This document shows, piece by piece, positions 52,142 to 61,722 of a stretch of DNA of 64,000 bases. Source of the DNA: Streptomyces sp. MA5143a (GTDB lineage: Bacteria > Actinomycetota > Actinomycetes > Streptomycetales > Streptomycetaceae); NCBI RefSeq assembly GCF_900290235.1, contig NZ_OLMK01000046.1, positions 94,610 through 158,609 of the forward strand, given 5' to 3'. The notes under the pieces are model-generated. The model saw nothing but the letters and a program-made list of their open reading frames with translations. It was not told the origin of the DNA and made no database searches. Within the stretch, counting starts at the first letter, position 1. The number at the start of each line of letters is the position of its first letter. A program made the position numbers and the translations under genes.

Positions 52142-54355
52142 TCAGCCCTTCTCCAGGTACTGCTCCCGCTCCTCGTCCAGGAGGGCGTCCAGGGCCGTTC
52201 TCAGGCCCGGGAAGGACTCCAGCTCCGGGTCGGCGGCCACCACCGACGCCGCCTCCTCCCTGGCCTCCGTGATGATCTCCTCGTCGTCGATGACGGTGAG
52301 CATGCGCAGGCTGGTGCGGGCACCGGACTGGGCCTGGCCGAGGACGTCGCCCTCGCGGCGCTGTTCGAGGTCGATGCGGGAGAGTTCGAAGCCGTCGAGG
52401 GTGGAGGCGACGGCGCCCAGGCGCTGGCGGGCGGCGCTGGCCTCGGGCATCTCCGTGACCAGGAGGCAGAGACCGGGGGCGGAACCCCGGCCGACGCGGC
52501 CGCGGAGCTGGTGGAGCTGGGAGACGCCGAAGCGGTCGGCGTCCATGATGACCATCGCCGTCGCGTTCGGGACGTTGACGCCGACCTCGATGACCGTGGT
52601 CGCCACCAGGACCTTGGTCTCACCGGCGGCGAACCGGCGCATGACCGCGTCCTTGTCGTCCGGGTGCATACGGCCGTGCAGGACCTCGACCTGGAGGCCG
52701 CGCAGGGGGCCCTGGGTGAGCTGGTCGGCGATGTCGAGGACGGCGAGCGGCGGCCTTTTCTCGGCTTCGTCCTCCGGGGACTTCTTGCTCTTCCCGGGGC
52801 CGGTCTGTTCGTCGACGTCGTCGCCGATGCGGGGGCAGACGACGTACGCCTGGTGGCCGTTCTCCACCTCCTCGCGGACCCGCTCCCAGGCGCGGGCGAG
52901 GAAGTGCGGTTTGTCGGCGGCGGGGACGACATGGCTGGCGATCGGCGAGCGGCCCGCGGGGAGTTGGTCGAGGACCGAGGTCTCCAGGTCGCCGAAGACC
53001 GTCATGGCGACCGTGCGCGGGATGGGTGTGGCCGTCATGACGAGGAGGTGCGGCGGCTGCTTGCCCTTGCCGCGCAGGGCGTCGCGCTGCTCCACGCCGA
53101 AGCGGTGCTGTTCGTCGACGACGACCAGGCCCAGGTCGTGGAACTGGACCTTGTCCTCGATCAGCGCATGGGTGCCGATGACGATGCCGGCCTCGCCGGT
53201 GACCAGGTCGAGGAGCGCCTGACGGCGGGCGGCCGCGCCCATCGAACCGGTGAGCAGCACCACCTTGGTGGCGTGCTCGGCGCCGCCCAGCATGCCGCCC
53301 TCGGCCAGCTCGCCCATCATCTCCGTCACCGACCGGTGGTGCTGCTGGGCGAGCACCTCGGTCGGCGCGAGCATGGCCGCCTGCCCGCCGGCGTCCACCA
53401 CAGCGAGCATGGCGCGCAGGGCCACCAGTGTCTTCCCGGAGCCCACCTCTCCCTGGAGCAGGCGGTGCATCGGGTGTTCGGTGGCGAGGTCGTCGAAGAT
53501 CTCCCGGGAGACCTTCTGCTGGCCCTCGGTCAGGGTGAACGGGAGGCGGGCGTCGAAGGCGGTGAGGAGGCCGTCCGGGGTGGGGCGGCGGGCCACGGCG
53601 GGGAGTTGGGCGTCGGTGTGCCGGCGGCGGGCGAGGGCGACCTGGAGGACGAAGGCCTCGTCCCACTTGAGGCGGTCCCGGGCGCCCTCGATGTCCGCCT
53701 TGGTGTGGGGGCGGTGGATCTTCAGCAGGGCCTCGGGGAGGGGGACCAGACCCCGGCCCGCACGGAGGGCGTCGGGGAGGGGGTCCACGGCCTCCTGGGC
53801 GCTCGGCAGGACCGTCTGCACCGCCTTGGCGATCTTCCAGGACTCCAGCTTGGCGGTGGCCGGGTAGATCGGGATGAGGGCGCCGGCCCAGCTGTCGACC
53901 GTCTCCAACACGTCTTCGCCGCGCAGCAGTTCGTATGCCGGGTGGGCCAGCTGGAGGCGGCGGTTGAAGACGGAGACCTTGCCGGCGAAGAGGGCGCGGG
54001 TGCCGGGGAGGAGCTCCTTGTGGGGCTTGTGCACGCCGTTGCCGAAGAAGACCAGCTGGAGACGGCCGCTGCCGTCGGTGATGGTGACCTCGAGGCGCTG
54101 GCCCTTGCCGCGGGGGGCCTTGGCGGAGGCGAAGGTGTGCAGGCGGGCGTCGGCGACCTGGGCGACCACCGTGACGTGCTCGTCCATGGGCAGGTCGGCG
54201 AGGTGGGTGAGCTGCCCGCGCTCCTCGTACCTGCGGGGATAGTGGTGCAGCAGGTCTCCGACGGTGTGCAGGCCGAGGTGCTCGGCCATCACCTTCGCGG
54301 TGGCGGCGCCGAGCGTGTTCTTGAGCGGTTCTTCGAGCGCGGGCACGAGATCCAT
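52142..54355 (-). CDS. recG: ATP-dependent DNA helicase RecG
   Basis: A 737-residue fork-regressing helicase. Wedge/OB domain (~60-160), Walker A (LLQGEVGSGKTLVALRAML, ~residue 300), DEQHRFG as motif II, MTATPIPRT as motif III, and the motif VI region DRFGVSQLHQLRGRVGRG. ATG at 54355 follows a weak site; upstream in-frame sequence lacks coding bias. The gene is divergent from the HSP90-like gene. Confidence 0.96.
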   Translation of the reverse strand: MDLVPALEEPLKNTLGAATAKVMAEHLGLHTVGDLLHHYPRRYEERGQLTHLADLPMDEHVTVVAQVADARLHTFASAKAPRGKGQRLEVTITDGSGRLQLVFFGNGVHKPHKELLPGTRALFAGKVSVFNRRLQLAHPAYELLRGEDVLETVDSWAGALIPIYPATAKLESWKIAKAVQTVLPSAQEAVDPLPDALRAGRGLVPLPEALLKIHRPHTKADIEGARDRLKWDEAFVLQVALARRRHTDAQLPAVARRPTPDGLLTAFDARLPFTLTEGQQKVSREIFDDLATEHPMHRLLQGEVGSGKTLVALRAMLAVVDAGGQAAMLAPTEVLAQQHHRSVTEMMGELAEGGMLGGAEHATKVVLLTGSMGAAARRQALLDLVTGEAGIVIGTHALIEDKVQFHDLGLVVVDEQHRFGVEQRDALRGKGKQPPHLLVMTATPIPRTVAMTVFGDLETSVLDQLPAGRSPIASHVVPAADKPHFLARAWERVREEVENGHQAYVVCPRIGDDVDEQTGPGKSKKSPEDEAEKRPPLAVLDIADQLTQGPLRGLQVEVLHGRMHPDDKDAVMRRFAAGETKVLVATTVIEVGVNVPNATAMVIMDADRFGVSQLHQLRGRVGRGSAPGLCLLVTEMPEASAARQRLGAVASTLDGFELSRIDLEQRREGDVLGQAQSGARTSLRMLTVIDDEEIITEAREEAASVVAADPELESFPGLRTALDALLDEEREQYLEKG

Positions 54356-54547
54356 TGCACACCACGGCACTGACAATCCCGTATACGTCCTTGAAATCCG
54401 CTGGTCAGGCGGGTCGTTCGCGCCTAGGATGGCGCACCCCCGGGCCTGTACCGAAGGCCCGTGCCGCCTCCCGTCCGCGGTCACCGTCTCGTGGGACCGC
54501 CCTACCCCGCGCCGTCGCCCGACCCCCACCCCACCGGCGCTGCGACG

Positions 54548-56401
54548 ATGGACTCAATGACCTCACAGTCATCCCAGGCATCCCAGACTCCACAGTCACC
54601 TCACACGTTCCAGGTCGATCTGCGTGGCCTGGTGGATCTGCTCTCGCACCACCTCTATTCCAGTCCGAAGGTCTACCTGCGCGAGCTGCTGCAGAACGCG
54701 GTGGACGCGATCACCGCGCGGCGGGCCGAGGAGCCCGACGCGCCCGCCCGGGTGCGGCTGTTCGCCGAGGGCGCCGCGCTGCGGGTGGAGGACTCCGGCG
54801 TGGGGCTCACCGAGTCCGACGTGCACAGTCTCCTCGCGACCATCGGCCGCAGCTCCAAGCGCGCCGACGGGCTTCAGGAGGTCCGCTCGGACTTCCTCGG
54901 GCAGTTCGGCATCGGGTTGCTGGCGTGCTTCGTGGTCGCCGAGCGCATCCGGGTCGTCAGCCGCAGCGCCCGTACGCCGGACGCGGCGCCCGTGGAGTGG
55001 ACGGCGACCGACGACGGCTCGTACACGGTGCGGACACTGCCGGACGAGGCGCGCCCCGAGCCGGGGACGACCGTGCATCTGGTCGCGCGGCCGGGCGCGG
55101 CGGAGTGGCTCTCGCACGCGCGCGTGCTGTCGCTGGCGCGGGACTTCGGCTCGCTGCTGCCGTACGACGTCCGGGTGGGCGAGGAGGCGGTCACGGATCT
55201 GCCGGCGCCCTGGGACCGTCCGTACCCCTCCCCCGCCACCCGGCGGGTGGCTCTCGCGCGGCACTGCCACGACCTGTTCGGGTTCACCCCGTTGGACGCG
55301 ATCGAGCTGGACGTGCCGCTCGCCGGGGTGCGGGGCGTGGCGTACGTGCTGCCGTCGGCGGTCAGCCCGGCGCAGCGGGTGGGCCACCGGGTGCACCTGA
55401 AGGGCATGCTGCTCACGGAGCGGGCCGAACAGCTGCTGCCGGAGTGGGCGTTCTTCGTGCGCTGTGTGCTCGACACGGACAGTCTGCGGCCCACGGCGTC
55501 CCGAGAGTCGCTGTACGAGGACGAGACCCTCGCGGCCGTCCGGGAGGCGCTGGGCGAGCGGATCCGCGGGTGGCTGACGGGTCTCGCCGCGGGTGATCCG
55601 GAGCGGCTGGCGGCCTTCCTGTCGGTGCACTACCTGGGGGTGAAGTCCCTGGCGCGGCACGACAAGGAGATGCTGCGCACGATGCTGCCGTGGCTGCCCT
55701 TCGAGACGACCGACGGGCGGCTGTCCCTGGAGGAGTTCGCGCAGCGGCACCCGGTGGTGCACTTCACGCGGACGGTGGAGGAGTACCGCCAGGTCGCGCC
55801 GATCGCCTCCGCGCAGGGCGTCGGGGTGATCAACGGCGGTTACACGTACGACAGCGAGCTGGTCGAGGCGCTGCCGTCGGTGCGCCCGGGCACGATGGTC
55901 GCCGAGTTGGACGCCGACACGGTGACCGCTCATCTGGACGCGCCCGACCCGGACGAGGAGCTGGCGCTGGCGGGCTTCCTGTCGGCCGCGCGGGCGAAGC
56001 TCGACCCCCTGGGCTGTGATGTCGTGCTGCGGGCGTTCCATCCGCTGTCGGTGCCCGCGCTGCACCTGGACGACCGTTCCTCCCGGCACGAGCAGGCCCG
56101 CGCGGAGGCCGAGGAGCAGGCCGACGACCTGTGGGCGGGCATCCTCGGCTCGCTGCGCGGCAGCGCCCCGCGCGCGCGGCTGGTGCTGAACCACCTCAAC
56201 CCGCTCATCCGGCGGATCGGTGCCCTGCGCGATCCCGAGCTGATCGGGACCGCCACCGAGTCCCTGTACGGGCAGGCCCTGCTGATGGCGCAGCGACCGC
56301 TCAGGCCGGCGGACTCGGCGCTCCTGAACCGCGCGTTCATAGGCCTCCTGGAGTGGGCCACGCACAGCGAGACCGGGCCCGGGGAGGGCGGCCGACCGTG
56401 A
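54548..56401 (+). CDS. HSP90 / HtpG family chaperone
   Basis: A 617-residue protein with all three HSP90 parts. N-terminal GHKL ATPase: YLRELLQNAVDAI (~residues 41-55), DSGVGLTESDV, GQFGIGLLACFVVAERI. Middle domain with GMLLTERAEQLLPEWAFFVR and the catalytic-type Arg in TASRESLYED. C-terminal dimerisation-like part (VLNHLNPLIRRIGAL to LLNRAFIGLLEW). There is no MEEVD tail. It starts 193 bases from the divergent recG start, and its stop overlaps (GTGA) a possible GTG start of the TPR gene. Client unknown. Confidence 0.92.
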   Translation: MDSMTSQSSQASQTPQSPHTFQVDLRGLVDLLSHHLYSSPKVYLRELLQNAVDAITARRAEEPDAPARVRLFAEGAALRVEDSGVGLTESDVHSLLATIGRSSKRADGLQEVRSDFLGQFGIGLLACFVVAERIRVVSRSARTPDAAPVEWTATDDGSYTVRTLPDEARPEPGTTVHLVARPGAAEWLSHARVLSLARDFGSLLPYDVRVGEEAVTDLPAPWDRPYPSPATRRVALARHCHDLFGFTPLDAIELDVPLAGVRGVAYVLPSAVSPAQRVGHRVHLKGMLLTERAEQLLPEWAFFVRCVLDTDSLRPTASRESLYEDETLAAVREALGERIRGWLTGLAAGDPERLAAFLSVHYLGVKSLARHDKEMLRTMLPWLPFETTDGRLSLEEFAQRHPVVHFTRTVEEYRQVAPIASAQGVGVINGGYTYDSELVEALPSVRPGTMVAELDADTVTAHLDAPDPDEELALAGFLSAARAKLDPLGCDVVLRAFHPLSVPALHLDDRSSRHEQARAEAEEQADDLWAGILGSLRGSAPRARLVLNHLNPLIRRIGALRDPELIGTATESLYGQALLMAQRPLRPADSALLNRAFIGLLEWATHSETGPGEGGRP

Positions 56402-56409
56402 GGGACGTC

Positions 56410-59376
56410 ATGGACTTCGACGAACTGCGCCGGGCCATGGCGGAGAACTACGAGCAGCCGGAGGGCCCCGCCCGCAACGCGCGCGCGGAGCGGCTGCTCG
56501 CCGAGGCCGAGAAGCTGAACATCCCGCTCGCCGTGATCGAGGCGCTCGGCCACCAGCTGAAGGTCTACAACTACAGCTCCGAGAAGGACAAGATGTTCGT
56601 CCCCTTCGCGCGCCTGCTGCGCATGTGGGACGAGCGCCCGGAGGACTTCGACGAGTACGAGGTCCACTCGCTGCACTGGGTCTTCAAGTGGATGTCGGCC
56701 GGCATGCTCAACCAGCCGCATGTGCCGCTCGCCTCGATCGAGAAGTGGCTCGGCGAGATGGAGCACCGCTACCGGCTCGCCGGACACTCGGAACGGGCCG
56801 TGCGCAGCGCCGAGTTCAGTGTGGCCGCGCACGTCGGCGATCTGGCGCGGGCCGAGCGGGCGTACGAGGCGTGGCTGGCGGCCGACCGGGACAGCATGGC
56901 CGACTGCCACGCGTGCGAGCTGCACGGCCAGGGCTGGTGGCAGGCGCGGCAGCGGCGGGACGCCGAGGCGCTGCGGCTGTGGGCGCCGGTCCTGGAGGGC
57001 GAGTACACCTGCGCCCACGAGCCGCACACCGCTCTGGCGTCCTCCCTGCTGCCGCTGCTGCGGCTGGGGCGCCTGGACGAGGCGCGCGCCCACCATCTGC
57101 GCGGTTTCCGGCTGGTGCGGGCCATGGAGAGCATGCGGGGCGCGTACGCGGACCACGTGGAGTTCTGCGCCCTGACCGGTAACGAGGCGCGCGGTCTTGA
57201 GCTGCTCGCCGAGCGTCCGGCGTACTTCACGGACTCCGGGGACCCGCGCAGCAAAGCGGACTTCACGGCCGTGGTGGCGCTCCTCATGGACCGCCTGGTC
57301 AGCCGTGGCCTCGCCGATCAGACGGTCCCGGGTCCCGCCGGCCGCACCTGGACCGCCGCCGAGCTGGCCGCGCACGCACGCGTGGAGGCACTGTCCCTGG
57401 CCGCCCGGTTCGACGAGCGCAACGGCACGGCGTACGTCAGCACCCACGTCCGGGAGCGCATGGACCAGCCGCCGCTCGTGGACCGGCTGCCACTGGGCGT
57501 GCGGGCGACCCGCACGGTCCCGGCGCCCCGGCAGCCCCTGGCCGTGGAGCGCGTCGAGGCGGCACCGGCGCCGGACGACCTGCCTGCGCTCCTCGCCGAG
57601 GCGCGGCGGCTGTCCGAGTCCTTGCACCCGGACTCCGTGGCCGCGTGGGCCGCGGTGGCGCGGGCCGCCGAGGCGGACGGCGCGGAGCTGGACGCCCACG
57701 ACCGGGCGGAGATCGTCGACCACCGGGCGATCTCCCTCGGGCCCGAGGGACGCGCCCTGTTCGAACACGCGGCCGAGCTGTACGAGGAGGCCGGTGACCC
57801 GGGCGAGGCGCTCGCGGCACGCGCGCGTGGAGCGACGGTCCACTCCCTGAACGGGCACACCGAGGAAGCACTGGAGCTGCTGTCCGAGCCGTACGAGAAG
57901 GTCCTCGCGCTCCACGCGGGCGGCGCCACCGGGCTGCGGCAGACGGCGTCCGTGCTGGTGGGGCGGGCCCGGATACTCATGCAGCGGCTGGAGGAGGCGG
58001 ACCCGGACGAGAGCGCGGTGCCCGCCGCCGAGGCCGCCGTGCGGGAGCTGGCGGAGTTCGTCGAGCCGCACCGCGCGCAGGACGTGCGGCTGGCCTCGCG
58101 GGCCGCGGAGGCGCGGGCCATGCTCGGGGAGCTGGCCGAGCGCGGCGGGGACGCGGAGACCGCCGCCGCGCTGTTCGAGGAGGCCGCGGAGCGGTATGTG
58201 GCGGCCGGGGCGCCCTGGTTCGCGGTGCAGTACGAGGCCCGGCTGGCCGGGCTCGCGCAGCAGCTCGGAGACCTGGAGCGGGCCGAGCGGGCGGCCCGCG
58301 CGGCGCTGGAGCACGGCGGTACGGATCTGGAGCCGATGGGCCACGCCCAGCTCCACGTCCAGCTGGCGGAGCTCCTCGGTGCCGCCGACCGGGTCGAGCC
58401 GGGCGCCGCTCACGCGCTGGAGGCGGCGCACTGGGCCGACGAGGCCGGTGAGAGCCGGACGCTCGGCTCCTGGGCCCGGCATCTCCTCGGCGGGTTCCTG
58501 CTGCGGCAGGGGCGGTGGGCGGAGGCCGCGGAGGTGCTGGAGTCGGCCCTGGTGGACCTGACCGCCGAGATCCACGGGGACGGGGCCGTCGCCCAGACCC
58601 TGTGGTGGCTCGGCGACTGCCACACCGAGATGGGCGAGCACCGCGAGGCGGCCGACCGGTGGCTGCGGGCCGCCGACATCACCCGGCACTGGCCCGAGCA
58701 GCGCGACCACGCCGTGCTCGCGCACCTCGCCGCGGAGGCCCTCGCCCGTGCGGGGCTGCCCGCCGAGGCGGACCGGGCGTACGAGCGCGCGGGCGCCCTG
58801 TGGGGAGAGCTCGGCAACGTCCACGGGTACGTGCGGGCGCTGCGGGCGCGAGCCTGGTACGCGGCCCAGGAGGGCGCGGGGCTCGACGCCGCCCGGGAGT
58901 TGATGGGTGACGCCGTGGCCGGGTGCGAGGCGGCCCTGTCGGACGTGACCGGCGAGGAGAACCGGCTGCGGATCCACGCGGAACTCGGCGAGACGTACCG
59001 GCAGTTCGGCGATCTGCTCGCCCGTTCCGTCGCCGAGGACGCGGAACTCGACGTGTACCGGGCGGTGTTCGAGGAGGCGCTCACGCTCGTCGAGCGGGCG
59101 GTGGCGGTGTACGGGTCCCTGGGGGCCGACTTCCTCGACGAGCGGACCGGCGCGGAGCTCGCGGCCGGGTGGCTGGAGGCGGACCTTCGGCGGGCGGCCG
59201 ACGCGGCGGGGCGGGCGCGGAGTGTGTTGGCCGCGTACGGCGACGTCGGCGTCGGCGGCAGTGGCAGTGGCTGCGGAGACGGCGGCGTCGGTGGTCAGGA
59301 GGGCGAGACGGCGGTTGTGCGTCGCGCGGAGGCGGAGCGGATGCTGGGGCTGGTGGAGGGGCTGGGGGACGGGTAG
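56410..59376 (+). CDS. Large TPR-repeat protein paired with the HSP90-like chaperone
   Basis: A 988-residue protein made almost entirely of helical TPR-like repeats (for example ARAERAYEAWLAADRDSMAD, AAELYEEAGDPGEALAARAR, AAALFEEAAERYVAAGAPWF, ADRAYERAGALWGELGNVHG). It has a conserved-looking N-terminal block (SLHWVFKWMSAGML, CHACELHGQGWW) and a Gly/Ser-rich spot near the C-terminus. No enzyme motif, membrane span or signal peptide. ATG at 56410 has gaggg six bases before it; a GTG at 56398 overlaps the HSP90 stop by four bases. One transcript with the HSP90 gene is very likely. In eukaryotes TPR proteins are HSP90 co-chaperones, so a functional pair is inferred. Confidence 0.88.
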   Translation: MDFDELRRAMAENYEQPEGPARNARAERLLAEAEKLNIPLAVIEALGHQLKVYNYSSEKDKMFVPFARLLRMWDERPEDFDEYEVHSLHWVFKWMSAGMLNQPHVPLASIEKWLGEMEHRYRLAGHSERAVRSAEFSVAAHVGDLARAERAYEAWLAADRDSMADCHACELHGQGWWQARQRRDAEALRLWAPVLEGEYTCAHEPHTALASSLLPLLRLGRLDEARAHHLRGFRLVRAMESMRGAYADHVEFCALTGNEARGLELLAERPAYFTDSGDPRSKADFTAVVALLMDRLVSRGLADQTVPGPAGRTWTAAELAAHARVEALSLAARFDERNGTAYVSTHVRERMDQPPLVDRLPLGVRATRTVPAPRQPLAVERVEAAPAPDDLPALLAEARRLSESLHPDSVAAWAAVARAAEADGAELDAHDRAEIVDHRAISLGPEGRALFEHAAELYEEAGDPGEALAARARGATVHSLNGHTEEALELLSEPYEKVLALHAGGATGLRQTASVLVGRARILMQRLEEADPDESAVPAAEAAVRELAEFVEPHRAQDVRLASRAAEARAMLGELAERGGDAETAAALFEEAAERYVAAGAPWFAVQYEARLAGLAQQLGDLERAERAARAALEHGGTDLEPMGHAQLHVQLAELLGAADRVEPGAAHALEAAHWADEAGESRTLGSWARHLLGGFLLRQGRWAEAAEVLESALVDLTAEIHGDGAVAQTLWWLGDCHTEMGEHREAADRWLRAADITRHWPEQRDHAVLAHLAAEALARAGLPAEADRAYERAGALWGELGNVHGYVRALRARAWYAAQEGAGLDAARELMGDAVAGCEAALSDVTGEENRLRIHAELGETYRQFGDLLARSVAEDAELDVYRAVFEEALTLVERAVAVYGSLGADFLDERTGAELAAGWLEADLRRAADAAGRARSVLAAYGDVGVGGSGSGCGDGGVGGQEGETAVVRRAEAERMLGLVEGLGDG

Positions 59377-59516
59377 GGCTCAGCGGGGTGGGGGCTGGGC
59401 CCATGGGTCTCGCCCCCGCCGCCCCTACCCGTCCCATCCCTAGGGGCTGCCGCCCCTTCCACCCCGCGTCGGCGCCTTATGGCTCGGGGGTGCGTGTGGT
59501 TCTGGCGGGTGCGGGT

Positions 59517-59552
59517 GCGTTGTGGTTTCTCGCGCAGTTCCCCGCGCCCCTT
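59517..59552. repeat. Streptomyces intergenic REP-like element
   Basis: The core tctcgcgcagttccccgcgc followed by cccttggggga closely resembles a short element that I remember as scattered in intergenic DNA of many Streptomyces genomes. Only one copy is in this window. Confidence 0.5.
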
Positions 59553-59580
59553 GGGGGACGGGCGGTTCCCGCCGTCCCCC
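59553..59580. terminator. Hairpin between the TPR gene and the fakA-like gene
   Basis: gggggacgg at 59553-59561 pairs with the complement ending at 59580 through an imperfect GC-rich stem. A second small stem, aggggc-tgcc-gcccct, lies near 59441-59456. Both are in the gap between convergent stops (59377-59650), where no gene is seen. Confidence 0.6.
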
Positions 59581-59650
59581 GAGGCGGCGCCCCGCCGGAG
59601 CTACTCGGCCGTCCCCGAACTACGGCCCGTCGGCGCTGCACGACCGTCAG

Positions 59651-61423
59651 CTACTCGACGCCGATCAGCAGGAGGGTGCCCTGGTGGCCGCCTCTGTAGA
59701 CCACCGTGTCCACGCCCAGGTGGGACTCGCGGAGTCGGGCTTCCACGTGGTCGGCGATGTCGCTCGGGGCCTCGTCGCCGAGGACCAGGGTGACCATTTC
59801 GCCGCCGGCGGCGAGCATGCGGTCGACGACCCTGGCGGCGGTCGCGGTGACGTCGTCACCGATGACGGCCACGTCCCCGTCGATGAGGCCGAGGACGTCG
59901 CCGGCCTGGCAGATGCCGGCCATGGTCCAGGACTGGCGCTCGGCGATGACGACCTCGGCGTAGCGCGTGGCTCCCGCCGCGGAGGTCATGGAGACGACGT
60001 CCTCGTCGAAACGGCGGCCCGGCTCGTGCACGGCGAGGGCGGCGATGCCCTGGACGGCCGACCGGGTCGGGATCAACGCCACCCGTACGCCCTCGGCGCG
60101 GGCCTGCTCCGCCGCCGCGGCCGCCGTGTGCCGCAGATCCGCGTCGTTGGGCAGGAGCACCACCTCGCGCGCGTGGGCCCGCCGTACCGCCTCCACCAGC
60201 TCCCCGCTGGCGGGCGGCTCCCCGGGGCGGGCCAGCACCGTGGTCGCACCAGCCTCCGTGTACAGCCCCGCCAGGCCCTCCCCCGGTACGACGGCCACGA
60301 CGGCGCGCTGGGCCCGCTCACGCGGCCGCCGTCCGGCCCCACCGGCCACGTGCGCGTCCTCGGCCCCGAAGTGCGTGATCCGGATCCGGTACGGCCGCCC
60401 GGCCTCGACGCCCGCCTCCACGGCCGCACCCGCGTCGTCGACGTGCACATGGACGTTCCACAGACCGTCCCCGCCGACCACGACGAGCGAGTCGCCCAGC
60501 CCGTCCAGCCTGCCGCGCAACCGGGCCACCGCCTCGTCGTCCGCCTCCAGGAGGTAGATCACCTCGAAGGCGGGCCCCCCGGTCCCGGGCCGGTCGTCGG
60601 CGCACACCTCCGGCCCGACGCCCTCCGCGCCACGCACGGCATCGGCACCGCCGGCGCCGTCGTCGCCCGGGCCGGTCCCCGCCACGCGCGCGTGCGTGGT
60701 CGCGAGCTCGGGTGAGGCGACGGGGGCGGCGTAGGCGTGCGCCCTGGGGGCCTCCCCCGTGAACGTCTCCACCAGCGCGGCCAGCACCGCCACCAGGCCG
60801 CGTCCGCCCGCGTCCACGACACCCGCGCGGGCCAGCGCCGCCAGTTGCCCGGGGGTCGCCAGCAGGGCCGTACCGGCGCCCTCGTACGCGGCGCGGGCCA
60901 CCGTGCCGCAGTCGCCCTCCGCGGCCCCCACCGCGTCGGCGGCCGCGGAGGCGACCGTGAGGACGGTGCCCTCCACAGGGTGGGCCACTGCCTCACGTGC
61001 GGAGTCGGCGGCGTGGCGGAGAGCGAGACGGAGCCCCTGTCCGTCGGTGTGAGCGGCCTCACTGTCGTCCGCGAGCACCTGGGCCATCCCACGCAGGAGC
61101 TGCGCGAGGATCGTCCCGGAGTTCCCCCGGGCGCCTATGAGCGCGCCGTGCGCCATGGCCCGCGCGGCCTCGGCGAGGGTGGGCTGCCCGGCGGTGGGCG
61201 AGCCGGGCGCCGCGCCCGTCTCGTGGCCCGCGAACACCGCCTCCACGGCGGCCGCCGCCGACTCCATCGTCAGGTAGAGGTTGGTCCCGGTGTCGCCGTC
61301 GGCCACCGGGTAGACGTTGATCGCGTCGATCTCCTCACGGGCCCGCCCCAGGGCGGCCAGCGCGAGGCCGCACCAGGTGCGCACCGCGAGAGCATCGAAG
61401 AATGTCTGCGGCACCTGCGGCAC
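59651..61423 (-). CDS. DhaL/DAK-domain protein, FakA (YloV)-like fatty acid kinase subunit
   Basis: A 590-residue protein. N-terminal DhaL domain with the Mg-ATP motif INVYPVADGDTGTNLYLTME (~residues 36-55) and GARGNSGTILAQLLRG; then the middle/C-terminal FakA region (FEVIYLLEADDEAVARLRGR, NVHVHVDDAG, LLPNDADLRHTA). FakA phosphorylates fatty acids held by a DegV/FakB partner, which is not in this window. GTG at 61423 has ggagg five bases upstream. The B. subtilis order rpmB-yloU-yloV...recG suggests the family call; here the HSP90-TPR pair separates it from recG. Confidence 0.9.
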   Translation of the reverse strand: MPQVPQTFFDALAVRTWCGLALAALGRAREEIDAINVYPVADGDTGTNLYLTMESAAAAVEAVFAGHETGAAPGSPTAGQPTLAEAARAMAHGALIGARGNSGTILAQLLRGMAQVLADDSEAAHTDGQGLRLALRHAADSAREAVAHPVEGTVLTVASAAADAVGAAEGDCGTVARAAYEGAGTALLATPGQLAALARAGVVDAGGRGLVAVLAALVETFTGEAPRAHAYAAPVASPELATTHARVAGTGPGDDGAGGADAVRGAEGVGPEVCADDRPGTGGPAFEVIYLLEADDEAVARLRGRLDGLGDSLVVVGGDGLWNVHVHVDDAGAAVEAGVEAGRPYRIRITHFGAEDAHVAGGAGRRPRERAQRAVVAVVPGEGLAGLYTEAGATTVLARPGEPPASGELVEAVRRAHAREVVLLPNDADLRHTAAAAAEQARAEGVRVALIPTRSAVQGIAALAVHEPGRRFDEDVVSMTSAAGATRYAEVVIAERQSWTMAGICQAGDVLGLIDGDVAVIGDDVTATAARVVDRMLAAGGEMVTLVLGDEAPSDIADHVEARLRESHLGVDTVVYRGGHQGTLLLIGVE

Positions 61424-61666
61424 CTGCGCCTCCTTGAGCTGCTTGGCTGCTGGACGGGCGCCGGATGGAACGCCGCACGCCGCACGCAGCGTAGACCCGC
61501 AGCCGTGACCGCCGGTAAGAGGGCCGGGGCGAGGCCCCGACCAGCCATGGTAGTTTCGTTGTACGGACGCAGTCGTTGTATGCTGCTCCGGTTGCCCGAT
61601 CCAGATCACCGATCCAGACCGGGCCTTCCCCCTGGCAACGCCACTCGGATCCCGGTCTCGGGATTG

Positions 61667-61688
61667 TGATCCCGGCATGCCGGGATCA
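61667..61688. promoter_or_regulatory. Perfect 22-bp palindrome in the rpmB leader
   Basis: The 22 bases tgatcccggcatgccgggat plus ca read the same on both strands. It ends 35 bases before the rpmB start. A second dyad, atcccg-gtct-cgggat, lies just before at about 61649-61664. It could be an operator or an RNA hairpin that controls L28 synthesis. Confidence 0.6.
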
Positions 61689-61722
61689 ACCGTAAGTGCA
61701 TCTGAAGTCTTTGGAGTGACCC

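Noticed and set aside
55930..58977. A 1,015-codon open frame on the minus strand under the HSP90 and TPR genes
   Set aside because: Antisense frame of GC-rich genes; the plus-strand products are clear families with proper codon bias.
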